Positions 51,584 through 61,578 of a DNA stretch of 64,000 bases are shown in pieces (position 1 is the first letter of the stretch; the number at the start of each line of letters is the position of its first letter). The notes under the pieces are model-generated. The model saw nothing but the letters and a program-made list of their open reading frames with translations. It was not told the origin of the DNA and ran no database searches. This stretch comes from CALBZG01 sp964486295. GTDB taxonomy: Bacteria; Bacillota; Clostridia; Peptostreptococcales; Anaerovoracaceae. Where the stretch lies: assembly GCA_964486295.1 (NCBI GenBank), contig CAZAMF010000005.1:1-64000 (forward strand). Reading direction: 5' to 3'. A program made the translations under genes and the position numbers.

Positions 51584-54500
51584 TTAAAACAACGATAACT
51601 GATCCGACTCCGGCAGGCCATCCAGAACGCCATGGATTTTCATGGCCTCAACAGCCGTCTGGTTCGCTTTACTACGGTCACGAAGATCTTCCACCGTCTC
51701 AAAAGGCTTGATTTCGTACTCCTCGCAAATCATCCGCGCAGCCGATTCTCCCACGCCCGACATGGCTGCGATAGGAATCCTCACTTTGCCATCCTCGGCC
51801 TGGAATTTCGTCGCATCCGAAATTCCGAGTCTCGCCGGCAGGAATTGCAGGTCTCTCGAAAACATTTCATACATGACTTCGAGAACGGTGATTTCATTTT
51901 TATCTTTATCTGTCGCAGACTTGCCTTTACCGTTCAACTCTTCGATCCGCTGCATGACGCTCCGGAACCCTTTGTGGATCAGATCTGAATTGAAATCATC
52001 CCGTTTTACAGTAAAGTATGCGGCATAGAACTCAGCAGGATAATAGACCTTGTAATAGGCAATCCTGTATGACATCATCACATAGGCCACCGCATGGGCT
52101 CTCGGAAACATATACTTGATTCTCCGGCATGATTCGATATACCAGTCAGGTACGCTGTTCCGTTTCATCAGCGCCACATGCTCGTCCGAAACGCCTTTCC
52201 CTTTCCGGACCCCTTCCATTATCTTAAAAGCATCCTTGTTTGGCAAGCCTTTTAGTATCAAATAATTCATAATGTCGTCACGTGTGGATATGGCGTCATT
52301 CATTGTGGCAACGCCGCTTTTAATAAATTCACTGGCGTTATTGTTCCATACATCGGTGCCGTGCGAAAATCCGGAAATTCTGACCAGATCAGCAAAACGG
52401 GTCGGCCTCGTATCATCCAGCATCCTTCGCACGAATTCCGTTCCGAATTCAGGGATCCCGTAAGTGCCATGCTGAAATTTATATTCCGGATTTGATATAT
52501 TCAGTGCAGCCGTGCCGGTGAAAAGGCTGTTGACTTTTTCATCATGCAGCGGTACTTTCAGCGGGTCCAGTCCGGTCATATCCTGGAGGTGCCTGATCTG
52601 TGAGGGCACATCATGACCCAGTATGTCCAGCTTCAGCAGGTTCTGGTCGATGGAATGATAATCAAAATGCGTTGTGACGATTTCGGTGGTCATATCATTG
52701 GCCGGATGCTGAACAGGGCAGAACTCGTGTATGTCATGTCCCTCGGGCACGATGATGATGCCTCCCGGGTGCTGTCCGGTTGTCCTTCTGATTTCGGTGC
52801 AGCCTTCTGTCAGTCTTTCAATCTCCCATTTATTAGTGCTGATGCCCTTCTCTTCGAAGTACTTTTTCACATATCCATAGGCGGTTCTCGATTTGATGGT
52901 TCCAATAGTCCCTGCTTTGAAAACATTGCCTTTGCCAAAAATCTCCTCCACATATTTGTGGGCAGTCCCTTGATACTCGCCGGCAAAATTCAAGTCGATA
53001 TCCGGCTCTTTATCACCTTCAAAACCGAGGAACGTTTCAAACGGTATGGAAAACCCAAGTTTGTCCATTGTCGTGCCGCAGGTCGGACAAGCTTTTTCCG
53101 GCATATCCACGCCGCAATCGTACGACTTGTTATCGCCCCATTCAAAGTGTTTGCAGTTTGAGCAGACATAATGCGGCGGGAGCGGATTCACCTCCGTAAT
53201 ACCGGCCATGGTCGCGGCAAATGAAGATCCCACTGAACCCCGGGAACCAACCAGGTACCCGTCAGAGAGTGATTTTTCAACCAGCATTTTTGCTGAAACG
53301 TACATCACCGCATAACCGTTTCCGATGATAGACTCCAGTTCTTTGTCCAGTCTTGCCTTAATCTCAGGAGGAAGCGGATCTCCGTAGATGGAATGCGCCT
53401 TTTGCAGGCATGCATCTCTCAGTATCTTATCCGCATTTTCTATCTTCGGAGGGAACTTCCCAACAGGAACCGGGCGAAGTTTTTCCACCATCTCAGCAAT
53501 TTGCCTTGTATTTGCAACCACCACCTCATAGGCGGTTTCCTCTCCGAGATAGCTAAATTCATCAAGCATTTCCTGGGTTGTCCGTAAGTAAAGACCTTTG
53601 CCTCCCTCGGCATCCTTAAAGCCCTGTCCGACCTGAATGATTTTTCTGTAAATCGAATCTTCCGGATCGGTATAGTGAGAATCCGTTGTTGCAACAACAG
53701 GTTTACTGCTATCTCGTCCTATTTTTACAATCTTCCGGTTCAGATCCATCAGCGCTTCCTTGCCGGACAATCTGCCTCTATCGATCAGGAACTGGTTATT
53801 GATCAGAGGCATGATCTCAAGATAATCATAGAAAGAAGCGATTTTCAAGAGCTCGTCGTCATTTTTTCCGTTCACCAGGGCGGAAAATAGTTCTCCGGCC
53901 TCGCAGGCCGATCCGATGATCAGCCCTTCCCTTTTCGAAGCAATCAGAGATTTTGGTATTCTCGGCCTTTTCTTGTATATATAGTTCAAATGAGACTCTG
54001 ATACAAGTTCATAAAGATGGCGAAGACCCACCTGATTCTTTGCAAGCAGGATGATATGGTAGGCATTGCCCTTGATTTCAAAGCTTCCTTCTCTGCCGGT
54101 ATCATCGTACAGATAACCTTCCATGCCATAGATGACCTTCAGGTCCAGCTGATGACTCTTATCATGCAGTACGTGGAACGCTTCGGGGAATGCATGAACC
54201 ACTCCATGATCTGTTATAGCTACAGCTTCCTGCCCCCAGCCTGCCACGGTTTTCAGTAGGTTCGCGGTATCGTTGAGTCCGTCGTTCTCGCTCATTTTTG
54301 TATGGCAATGCAATTCAACGCGTTTAACCGGCGCTGTGTCTTCCCGCAAAGGTGCCGATCCAATTTCTATCGCAAGGGTTTTCAAAACCAGGGTGTTTTC
54401 AAATGTATCCCACTCAGGTTGCCCCAGGACTTTCAGCGAGCACCCATTTTCCAGATTGTCATCTATTTCTTTCCATTTTTCATCTGAGCAGAAAAGCTTG

Positions 54501-55324
54501 CAGCATAACGATGAATTTTTATCGGTAATCAGAAGCGACACCATTTTTTTATCGTTTTTGATGCTTCTTGAGTCTTTTCTGAATAATATGCCCTGGACAG
54601 CCGCTTTACCCATTTCAACAGTGAGTTCGGATATCGGAACCGGATTTTCTGAGATCGGTTTTCCCAATACAGATTTTTCTGAGGAAGGATTCCTTCTGGG
54701 ATTGCTGCTCAAAGCAGTGGTTGTGATCCGTTTTGATGCTTCCTTTAGTTTTTCTTCTACTTCCTTTAATTCACGAGCTGCCTCAGCATTTCGTGCTTCC
54801 AGGCTTTTATTGTACCGATCCGTATGATTTTCAAATTCAACCGTGGTTCTTAGACTAAAACGTTCGCTGAGAAGTGCAGCAAATTTGACTGCCAGGAGAT
54901 CATTCAGCTTTTCCGCGGCTGTATCTCCCAGAACATAGAGAATCGTCCTCGCAGGTTTGCCGTCGGAAGATGCTTCAAAAAGAAACTCATCCAGAAGGAT
55001 CGACTTGGTGATGGCTGTATACTTTCCGTTCGCTTCGCTGATCAGATATGGCAGATACAAATCTATAATATCTTCGGGGTCAAGAATCAGGTCTTCATAT
55101 TCAAAAATAAAATGAACAGCGCCCAGCCTTTCGATCTTGTTTCTGATTGCTTCTCTGATTTGATCGAGATCGCTGAATGGTATGATGAAATTGAGTCTGA
55201 CGGTGAGCTTCAGGGTATCCCCGGCTTTATTGACTGCGGCCTTCCGGACTTGCAGTCTGGTTTGCTCCCTGCTTTGATTGTGGAGTCTGTTCCATGAAAT
55301 TGTGTTCAGGATAAGGTCGAGCAT
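51584..55324 (-). CDS. polC: DNA polymerase III alpha subunit PolC, apparently without exonuclease domain
   Basis: Replicative polymerase of Gram-positive bacteria. The 1246-residue protein has an N-terminal domain, an OB-fold near 235-320, the PHP domain (His339, His341, Asp372, His373), the PolC zinc site (Cys721, Cys724, Cys746, Cys749), the palm motif PDIDLNF at 774-780 and the C-terminal clamp-binding QLSLF. Usual PolC is about 1430 residues, with a DnaQ-like exonuclease inserted in the PHP domain; here residue 405 runs directly into the second PHP part near 420, and no F-D-x-E-T-T-G motif is present. Confidence 0.96.
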   Translation of the reverse strand: MLDLILNTISWNRLHNQSREQTRLQVRKAAVNKAGDTLKLTVRLNFIIPFSDLDQIREAIRNKIERLGAVHFIFEYEDLILDPEDIIDLYLPYLISEANGKYTAITKSILLDEFLFEASSDGKPARTILYVLGDTAAEKLNDLLAVKFAALLSERFSLRTTVEFENHTDRYNKSLEARNAEAARELKEVEEKLKEASKRITTTALSSNPRRNPSSEKSVLGKPISENPVPISELTVEMGKAAVQGILFRKDSRSIKNDKKMVSLLITDKNSSLCCKLFCSDEKWKEIDDNLENGCSLKVLGQPEWDTFENTLVLKTLAIEIGSAPLREDTAPVKRVELHCHTKMSENDGLNDTANLLKTVAGWGQEAVAITDHGVVHAFPEAFHVLHDKSHQLDLKVIYGMEGYLYDDTGREGSFEIKGNAYHIILLAKNQVGLRHLYELVSESHLNYIYKKRPRIPKSLIASKREGLIIGSACEAGELFSALVNGKNDDELLKIASFYDYLEIMPLINNQFLIDRGRLSGKEALMDLNRKIVKIGRDSSKPVVATTDSHYTDPEDSIYRKIIQVGQGFKDAEGGKGLYLRTTQEMLDEFSYLGEETAYEVVVANTRQIAEMVEKLRPVPVGKFPPKIENADKILRDACLQKAHSIYGDPLPPEIKARLDKELESIIGNGYAVMYVSAKMLVEKSLSDGYLVGSRGSVGSSFAATMAGITEVNPLPPHYVCSNCKHFEWGDNKSYDCGVDMPEKACPTCGTTMDKLGFSIPFETFLGFEGDKEPDIDLNFAGEYQGTAHKYVEEIFGKGNVFKAGTIGTIKSRTAYGYVKKYFEEKGISTNKWEIERLTEGCTEIRRTTGQHPGGIIIVPEGHDIHEFCPVQHPANDMTTEIVTTHFDYHSIDQNLLKLDILGHDVPSQIRHLQDMTGLDPLKVPLHDEKVNSLFTGTAALNISNPEYKFQHGTYGIPEFGTEFVRRMLDDTRPTRFADLVRISGFSHGTDVWNNNASEFIKSGVATMNDAISTRDDIMNYLILKGLPNKDAFKIMEGVRKGKGVSDEHVALMKRNSVPDWYIESCRRIKYMFPRAHAVAYVMMSYRIAYYKVYYPAEFYAAYFTVKRDDFNSDLIHKGFRSVMQRIEELNGKGKSATDKDKNEITVLEVMYEMFSRDLQFLPARLGISDATKFQAEDGKVRIPIAAMSGVGESAARMICEEYEIKPFETVEDLRDRSKANQTAVEAMKIHGVLDGLPESDQLSLF

Positions 55325-55325
55325 T

Positions 55326-56393
55326 TTATGATTGGTCCTTCCGATTTGTCACAAGTTTAATGATTTCTTCAACGATATCTTTTTCATCAACGGTATTTAT
55401 GATACAGCCTTTTTCAAAAATAGTACCTTTGCCTGATCCACAGGCAACGCCGTAATCCGCCTCCCGGGCCTCTCCCGGTCCATTGACCGCACAGCCCATG
55501 ACTGCTATTGTGATACTTGTCTGCCCTGCGTCCAGCCGGCTTAAGGCTTCTTCAATTTTCATCGCGATATTCTCAAGATCCACCTTTGTTCTGGCGCAAG
55601 TCGGACACGAAATGATATTGATGCCTTGCCTCATTCCCAGACATTGCAACAATTTCTTTCCGAACAGCACTTCTCTCACCGGATCTCCGGTTAAAGAGAC
55701 CCGTATGGTGTCTCCTATTCCTTGAAGCAGTAAAGCGCCTATGCCTGCGGCGGACTTGATTTGACCGATTTCAGGTGTGCCTGCTTCAGTCACACCGACA
55801 TGCAGAGGATGATCGGTCTTTTCGGATAGCAGCCTGTATGCGTCGAAATTCATTTTCACGTCTGATGACTTGACTGAAACAACCAGGTCGGTGAAGTCCA
55901 TGTTCTCCAGGATTCTAATATTTCTCAACGCGCTATCGACGATTCCTTCGGCAGTGACTCCCTGGTATTTTTGCAGAATATCTTTTTCCAGGGATCCGGA
56001 ATTTACACCGACCCGGATCGGAATGCGGTACTCCTTCGCAGCCTTTACTACTGCAGCAACACGATCGGCTCCGCCGATGTTGCCCGGATTGATTCTAATT
56101 TTATCCGCTCCCGCATGAATTGATTCAATTGCCAGCCTGTAGTCAAAGTGAATATCCGCTACCATGGGAATATCGGAGAATTCTCTCACTTTTCGTTTGA
56201 TCCGGCCAAAAGCCTCTGCTGCCTCGTGATCCGGGACAGAAAGGCGTATGATATCACAGCCTGCCAGAACAAGATTTCTGATTTGTTCCGTACTGGCTTC
56301 CACATCACGAGTATCTGTATTCGTCATAGATTGAATTGTGATGGCGGCTCCACCGCCGATCAAGACACCTCCGCAATTGATCTGCTTCGTCAT
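55326..56393 (-). CDS. ispG: 4-hydroxy-3-methylbut-2-enyl diphosphate synthase
   Basis: Iron-sulfur enzyme of the non-mevalonate isoprenoid pathway. The 355-residue protein has the TIM-barrel part (SMTNTDTRD, RINPGNIG) and the cluster-binding C-terminal part with ISCPTCARTKVD and MGCAVNGPGEA. It overlaps rseP by four bases and is followed by polC after one base; this rseP-ispG-polC order is typical of Clostridia, whereas Bacillus has proS there. Confidence 0.97.
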   Translation of the reverse strand: MTKQINCGGVLIGGGAAITIQSMTNTDTRDVEASTEQIRNLVLAGCDIIRLSVPDHEAAEAFGRIKRKVREFSDIPMVADIHFDYRLAIESIHAGADKIRINPGNIGGADRVAAVVKAAKEYRIPIRVGVNSGSLEKDILQKYQGVTAEGIVDSALRNIRILENMDFTDLVVSVKSSDVKMNFDAYRLLSEKTDHPLHVGVTEAGTPEIGQIKSAAGIGALLLQGIGDTIRVSLTGDPVREVLFGKKLLQCLGMRQGINIISCPTCARTKVDLENIAMKIEEALSRLDAGQTSITIAVMGCAVNGPGEAREADYGVACGSGKGTIFEKGCIINTVDEKDIVEEIIKLVTNRKDQS

Positions 56394-57412
56394 TTTCCCC
56401 CCATGATCGGAACGATAAATCTCAATATATCGTTCCAGGTTACATAGATCATCAGGCCAAACAGCAGAATGATCCCGGCAGTATGGATGTTTGCCTCAAT
56501 TTTATCAGTGATCGCTCTGCCGGTGATCTTCCTGATTACCAGGAACACAAGTCTGCCACCATCCAATGCCGGAAACGGCAACAGATTGATAATGGCTAGA
56601 TTCAGGCTGATCAGAGCTGCCAGATACGCAACATATTGAATCCCCATCTTTGCCGAGTCTCCCACCATATATACAATGCCCACCGGTCCTGTCAGGTCCG
56701 AAGCGGCAACGTGCCCGGTAAAGAGCTGCTTTAAAACGTCCATCATTGCCACCGTCATCGACCAGGTTGATTTGAAACCGTCCGCTATAGCGGACAGCGG
56801 TCGTTTTTCAGTCACCGGCTTGATTCCGATTATGGTCCGTCCGTCTTCGGCTTGAGCGGTTTCACTCTTAAACATCAGTTTATCGCCGTTCCGTTCGACC
56901 TCGATGGAAATTTCCGTTCCCGGCTGGAGCTTCCCGATGATCGTATAAATATCGTCCCATTCGGTAATTTTAGTGTTATTGATTGCTTTGAGCTCATCAC
57001 CGGGCAGTATGCCCGCAGCTGCAGCCGGGCTGCCTGTGGAAACCTGGCTGATTTCCAAGGTTGGATACCCGACGGTGAATAAAAGCATAGAAAGAATGAT
57101 GATGGTCAGCACAACATTCATCACAGATCCCGCAGCCAGAACGATTGCGCGCTGCCATGCGGGTTTTTTATTGAAAGCTCTCTCATCGACCGAGTCCTCA
57201 TCCTCGCCTTCCATAGCGCAAAATCCGCCTATTGGAAACAGCCGTAGGGAATATTGGGTTTCTCCGGCTTTCTTTTTAAAAAGCACCGGCCCCATACCCA
57301 GAGCGAACTCATTCACTTTCACACCTGTGGCTTTTGCCGTTATGAAGTGCCCCAGTTCATGAGCAAAAATAAGGACTGCGAAAACAATGACCGAATATAT
57401 AAAAGTTGTCAT
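56390..57412 (-). CDS. rseP: Site-2 intramembrane metalloprotease RseP
   Basis: Membrane zinc protease that cleaves transmembrane segments of anti-sigma factors or signal peptides. The 340-residue protein has the HELGH motif at 18-22 in the first helix, one PDZ domain in the middle (GSPAAAAGILPGDELKAINN) and the NLLPFPALDGGR motif supplying the third zinc ligand. It overlaps dxr by four bases and ispG by four bases. Confidence 0.96.
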   Translation of the reverse strand: MTTFIYSVIVFAVLIFAHELGHFITAKATGVKVNEFALGMGPVLFKKKAGETQYSLRLFPIGGFCAMEGEDEDSVDERAFNKKPAWQRAIVLAAGSVMNVVLTIIILSMLLFTVGYPTLEISQVSTGSPAAAAGILPGDELKAINNTKITEWDDIYTIIGKLQPGTEISIEVERNGDKLMFKSETAQAEDGRTIIGIKPVTEKRPLSAIADGFKSTWSMTVAMMDVLKQLFTGHVAASDLTGPVGIVYMVGDSAKMGIQYVAYLAALISLNLAIINLLPFPALDGGRLVFLVIRKITGRAITDKIEANIHTAGIILLFGLMIYVTWNDILRFIVPIMGGK

Positions 57413-58533
57413 AGAGCCCTTGCCTCCCTGTCTATTTCCAGGATCTCTTCCAATCCTAAATGATATGCCGGACGGTGTTTCATCATTGCTGCTTCAATAC
57501 CCTCCTGAATATCAAGAAAACTGATTTTTTTGTCCAGATACCGCTGGACGAGGATTTCGTTGACCCCATTCATCACGACGGGATAACTGCCACCTTTGCG
57601 GCAGGCCTCCCTCGCCAGATCCATGCATCTGAAAGTCCGGTCATCCGGTTTTTCGAAGTTCAGGCAGCTTCCCTCTTCCATAAAGTTTAACGACGGAAGC
57701 GCATTGTCCAGCCGATCCGGATAAGCGAAAGCCAGAGAGATCGGCACTTTCATGTCGGGTCTGCCCAGCTGGGCCAGCACAGATGTATCGCAAAATTCCA
57801 CCATGCTATGTACGATGCTTTGTGGATGCACAACAACCTCAATGTCCTTCTCCTCTACATCAAAAAGCCATCGTGCTTCAATAATTTCCAGGCCTTTGTT
57901 CATCATCGTTGCGGAATCTATGGTTATTTTACTGCCCATATTCCATTTAGGATGGCATAATGCCTGTTCCGGCGTCACTGACTGAAGCATATCACGGCTG
58001 TACCCCCTGAACGGTCCACCGGAGGCTGTCAGGATCAGTCTCCTGATCTTTTTACCCTCGTTACCCATAAGGCACTGAAAAATTGCGCTGTGTTCACTGT
58101 CTACCGGAAGAAGCTTTACCCCTTTTTCCCCCACCTTTTGCATAATCAGCTCGCCTCCGGCAACCAAAGTCTCCTTATTCGCAAAAGCGATATTGTGTCC
58201 CGCTTCGATGGCATAATAAGTCGGTATCAGCCCGCGGATGCCCATCAGCGAATTCAAAACAAGATCACAATCGCTCATGGCAGCTGTTTTCAGGCCATCC
58301 TCACCAAATGCTGCCTGAACATGCGGATATTCTCTAGCAATTTTAACGGCATCTGCTTCTTTTTCAACAACAACCAGCTCAGGCTTGAATTCTTCAATCT
58401 GAGCTTTCAGTTTTTCTATTCTTGCTGAACACGATAAAACAGTAATTTTAAAGCGTTCAGGGTTTGCTTTTACAATTTCAAGTGCCTGACTGCCAATCGA
58501 GCCGGTACTCCCCAATACCGCTATCCTCTTCAT
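57409..58533 (-). CDS. dxr: 1-deoxy-D-xylulose 5-phosphate reductoisomerase
   Basis: Second step of the non-mevalonate isoprenoid pathway. The 374-residue protein has the NADPH loop LGSTGSIGSQALEI, the ANKETLVAGG motif, the metal site PVDSEHSAIFQCL and the LTASGGPF segment. Located with uppS, cdsA and rseP, it supplies precursors for undecaprenyl phosphate. The start follows AGGGG. Confidence 0.97.
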   Translation of the reverse strand: MKRIAVLGSTGSIGSQALEIVKANPERFKITVLSCSARIEKLKAQIEEFKPELVVVEKEADAVKIAREYPHVQAAFGEDGLKTAAMSDCDLVLNSLMGIRGLIPTYYAIEAGHNIAFANKETLVAGGELIMQKVGEKGVKLLPVDSEHSAIFQCLMGNEGKKIRRLILTASGGPFRGYSRDMLQSVTPEQALCHPKWNMGSKITIDSATMMNKGLEIIEARWLFDVEEKDIEVVVHPQSIVHSMVEFCDTSVLAQLGRPDMKVPISLAFAYPDRLDNALPSLNFMEEGSCLNFEKPDDRTFRCMDLAREACRKGGSYPVVMNGVNEILVQRYLDKKISFLDIQEGIEAAMMKHRPAYHLGLEEILEIDREARAL

Positions 58534-58551
58534 TTTTACCCCTTATATCTT

Positions 58552-59334
58552 TTAGATCATGAATATTTCTATGTAGTAATACACCAGCGGAGCTGTAAAC
58601 AAAACACTGTCGAATCGATCCAGGATGCCGCCATGCCCCGGTATCAGATTCCCATAGTCTTTTATCCCCAACTTGCGTTTGAATATGGAGGCTGTCAGAT
58701 CTCCAAACTGGGAGATGAGCCCGCCGAGTACCCCGATCACAATGGAATGGATCAGTAGCTCCGGTGCCACGATCATTGAAAACACTGTACATAGTACGAT
58801 ACTGCCCAGCGTGCCGCCTATAGAACCCTCGACGGTTTTTTTCGGACTGATTTCCGGGCTGAGCTTGTGTTTGCCGAAAAAATATCCGGAAAAGTACGCA
58901 AATATATCCGTTCCAAAAGCCGTTAAAAAGATAAGCCAGACCAGTATGCTATAAGGCGTCCTGTCCGTGAGCGCCACATGAAGGCTGAAAAATGGCACAT
59001 AAAAGACCCCTATAATAGTAACCAGCGAATCCTCTAGCTTTCTCTCCGAAAAGTTCTTAAACAGGTAGAGAAGCCCAGTGACGATCACAATAAAAAACCA
59101 AAGCATGATCCACTTGTCGTTTGGAGCGAAGTTGATTACGGCATACAATGCAACGGTCAACACAACTCCTAGCGAAAAACTGGGTTTCACGCCGCCATGC
59201 TCAAAGGCTTTGTAGAATTCCCTGATTCCGATAATACCGATAACCAGACAGCCTGCCTGAAGCACATATCCGCCTAAAAATACGATGATCATTAACGGTG
59301 CCATGATAAGGCCGGATAATATTCTAGTCTTCAA
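58552..59334 (-). CDS. cdsA: Phosphatidate cytidylyltransferase
   Basis: Integral membrane enzyme making CDP-diacylglycerol from CTP and phosphatidate. The 260-residue protein has about eight transmembrane helices and the C-terminal CdsA signature SIFKRKLGIKDYGNLIPGHG followed by GILDRFDS. The start is TTG at 59334, eight bases from AGGAGGT; no ATG fits better. It follows uppS. Confidence 0.96.
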   Translation of the reverse strand: MKTRILSGLIMAPLMIIVFLGGYVLQAGCLVIGIIGIREFYKAFEHGGVKPSFSLGVVLTVALYAVINFAPNDKWIMLWFFIVIVTGLLYLFKNFSERKLEDSLVTIIGVFYVPFFSLHVALTDRTPYSILVWLIFLTAFGTDIFAYFSGYFFGKHKLSPEISPKKTVEGSIGGTLGSIVLCTVFSMIVAPELLIHSIVIGVLGGLISQFGDLTASIFKRKLGIKDYGNLIPGHGGILDRFDSVLFTAPLVYYYIEIFMI

Positions 59335-59357
59335 TATGAATGACCTCCTGTCAGAAG

Positions 59358-60101
59358 TTAAAAACGCCTGTTATTACCAGCGGCCGGTCTTCCGCCAAAT
59401 CGTCTGTCCCGGTTCTGATATTCCAAAATACAGTCTTCCAGAATATCTGGTGTAAAGTCAGGCCATAAAACATCCGTGAATACATACTCACTATACGCCG
59501 ATTGCCAGAGGAGGAAATTGGAAAGCCTTTTTTCTCCGCTGGTCCGAATGACCAGGTCCGGATCCGGGATGCCGTGCTGCCCTGTATAAAGCGCTGCGGA
59601 CAACTTGTCGGGATCCAGTCCTTCCACGGTTTCTTCGCCTTTCGCTACCTGACCGGCCAGCGTTTTCACAGCATCAAGGATTTCCGTGCGGGATCCATAG
59701 TTCAACGCAATGCTGAAATGAAGACCGGTATTATTCTTAGTCAACTCCAGCGTTCTTTCAATCCGGTCCACGGCATCGGAAGGCAGCGCTTTATAATCGC
59801 CCAGGATCGTTACTTTGACATTATTTTGATGCAATTCTTTTAATTCATTGTCAACAAAATATACCAGAAGCCTGAATATACCGCCTACCTCTTCTCTGCT
59901 TCGCTTCCAGTTTTCCGTAGAAAAAGCATACACAGTAAGATAACCCACGCCTAGCGACGAGGATTTCTTCACTATTTCTTTCATTGCCTTCATGCCCGCA
60001 TTATGACCCGCCATTCGAGGCAGGTTTTTCCTGGCTGCCCATCTGCCGTTTCCGTCCATAACAATGGCAATATGGGAAGGGATCCGCTTAATATCTATCA
60101 T
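59358..60101 (-). CDS. uppS: Undecaprenyl diphosphate synthase
   Basis: cis-Prenyltransferase that makes the C55 lipid carrier for peptidoglycan synthesis. The 247-residue protein has the catalytic motif HIAIVMDGNGRWA (Asp16), the LPRMAGHNAG loop, YAFSTENW, and the RTSGEKRLSNFLLWQSAYSE region. The final residues are Arg/Gly/Asn-rich. It lies between frr and cdsA in the standard order. Confidence 0.97.
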   Translation of the reverse strand: MIDIKRIPSHIAIVMDGNGRWAARKNLPRMAGHNAGMKAMKEIVKKSSSLGVGYLTVYAFSTENWKRSREEVGGIFRLLVYFVDNELKELHQNNVKVTILGDYKALPSDAVDRIERTLELTKNNTGLHFSIALNYGSRTEILDAVKTLAGQVAKGEETVEGLDPDKLSAALYTGQHGIPDPDLVIRTSGEKRLSNFLLWQSAYSEYVFTDVLWPDFTPDILEDCILEYQNRDRRFGGRPAAGNNRRF

Positions 60102-60149
60102 CTTCCTCTATTGATCCGTTTCTGCCGCTCTGAGAAAAAGAGGTCTTTA

Positions 60150-60707
60150 TCAGACCTCCAGGATTTCTTTTTCTTTTGCTGCTATGATATCGTCGATGTC
60201 CTTGATGCCTTTGTCGGTTTCCTTCTGTACAGCATCCAGATCATGTTTTAAATCATCTTCTGTGATTTCTCCGGCTTTTTCCTGCTTTTTGAGATCTTCG
60301 TTGGCATCTCTTCTTAGATTGCGAACAGCTACCTTGGCTTCCTCTCCCATTTTCTTGACCAGCTTGGTCAGTTCTTTACGTCTTTCCTCTGTTACCTGCG
60401 GAATGACCAGTCTGATATTCTTTCCGTCATTGCTCGGATTGATGCCCAGGTTCGCAATATTGATGGCTCTTTCGATAGCCGGTATTGATTTTGGATCAAA
60501 AGGTGTAATCAAAAGTGTTCTTGGATCAGGCACGGAAATATTTGACAGGTTTTTCAACGGTGTCATCGAACCGTAATAGTCCACCTGGATCTTGTCGATC
60601 AGTGCGGGATTAGCCCGGCCTGCTCTGACAGTATGCAATTCTTCTTTCAGAAAAAACAGGCTCTTTTCAACTCTTTCCTTTGTCAATGCCAGTACGTCTG
60701 CGCTCAT
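60150..60707 (-). CDS. frr: Ribosome recycling factor
   Basis: Splits post-termination ribosomes together with EF-G. The 185-residue protein has the two-domain RRF form, with the HTVRAGRANPALIDKIQVDYYG hinge region and a long helical C-terminus. The start follows AGGAGG-like bases, and the gene lies 48 bases after pyrH. Confidence 0.97.
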   Translation of the reverse strand: MSADVLALTKERVEKSLFFLKEELHTVRAGRANPALIDKIQVDYYGSMTPLKNLSNISVPDPRTLLITPFDPKSIPAIERAINIANLGINPSNDGKNIRLVIPQVTEERRKELTKLVKKMGEEAKVAVRNLRRDANEDLKKQEKAGEITEDDLKHDLDAVQKETDKGIKDIDDIIAAKEKEILEV

Positions 60708-60755
60708 TTGGAATTTCCTCCTTTTTTAATGTGAAGATCTTTCAATTTAACGTTT

Positions 60756-61460
60756 CTATGTAATCAGCGTTCCGATTTTTTTCCCGCATACTGCTTTTAG
60801 CATATTGCCTTCAGTAGCTATGCCAAAAACATGCACAGGGATATTGTTATCTTTGCATAAACTTGCTGCGGTGGAATCCATTACTCCCAACCCCAGTTCC
60901 AGAATTTCCTGATGCGTTATCACATCATATTTTTTTGCATTCGGATCGATTTCAGGATCCGCATCGTAAACCGCGTCAACCTTTTTAGCAAGCAGGATCA
61001 TGTCCGCTTCGATTTCAGCCGCTCTCAACGCTGCGGTGGTATCCGTGGAAAAGAAAGGATTTCCGGTTCCCGCACCGAATATGACGATATCTCCGTCCTG
61101 AAGCTGTTTGATGGCTTTCCTTCTGATATACGGCTCAGCCACTTCCTTCATTTCTATTGCCGTATGAACACGCACAGACAGGCCTTCTGCTTCTATGGCA
61201 TCCTGCAGCGCCAGTGCATTCATAACGGTAGCCAACATCCCAATATAGTCCGCAGTGGCTCTGTCCATACTCTTTGAAGTTCGACCGCGCCAGAAGTTGC
61301 CGCCTCCGACCACGATTGCGACCTGTACACCAAGTTCGTGTATGGATTTCACCTCTCTCGCCACCCTGGCGAGAAATTCGCCGCTCAAACCGGATTTGCT
61401 CTCGCCGGCCAATGCTTCTCCGCTGACCTTCAATATGACTCTTTTGTATTTAGGCTTCAT
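60756..61460 (-). CDS. pyrH: UMP kinase
   Basis: Bacterial-type UMP kinase of the amino-acid kinase fold, 234 residues, with ILKVSGEAL, VVGGGNFWRG, and the uridine-site region GTGNPFFSTDT. The ATG at 61460 is six bases from AAGGAG and gives the family N-terminus; the frame to 61487 is an extension. It has its own extended -10 promoter and starts the frr-uppS-cdsA-dxr-rseP-ispG-polC series. Confidence 0.97.
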   Translation of the reverse strand: MKPKYKRVILKVSGEALAGESKSGLSGEFLARVAREVKSIHELGVQVAIVVGGGNFWRGRTSKSMDRATADYIGMLATVMNALALQDAIEAEGLSVRVHTAIEMKEVAEPYIRRKAIKQLQDGDIVIFGAGTGNPFFSTDTTAALRAAEIEADMILLAKKVDAVYDADPEIDPNAKKYDVITHQEILELGLGVMDSTAASLCKDNNIPVHVFGIATEGNMLKAVCGKKIGTLIT

Positions 61461-61516
61461 TATCCTCTCCTTGCCGTTTCCATCCATCTGATGCAGGGCT
61501 CAGATTTACAAAACTC

Positions 61517-61543
61517 ATTATAACATAAAAGCTTTGGTGCCAA
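61517..61543 (-). promoter_or_regulatory. Candidate promoter of the pyrH-polC operon
   Basis: Extended -10 TGTTATAAT (hexamer 61517-61522) and -35 TTGGCA (61538-61543) with a short 15-base spacer on the minus strand. It would give a leader of about 50 bases before pyrH. Confidence 0.55.
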
Positions 61544-61578
61544 CAGTAATTTATGATTTTTATCCGCTGACAGTCAGA

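Noticed and set aside
51532..51633. PaaK-like ligase frame overlapping the end of polC.
   Set aside because: The extra residues have no family similarity and read through the 3' end of polC; starts at 51531 or 51513 fit better.
52613..53161. Plus-strand frame of 182 residues opposite polC, and similar long antisense frames opposite dnaK, lepA, ileS and infB.
   Set aside because: No ribosome binding sites or family similarity, and each is the complement of a well-conserved gene.
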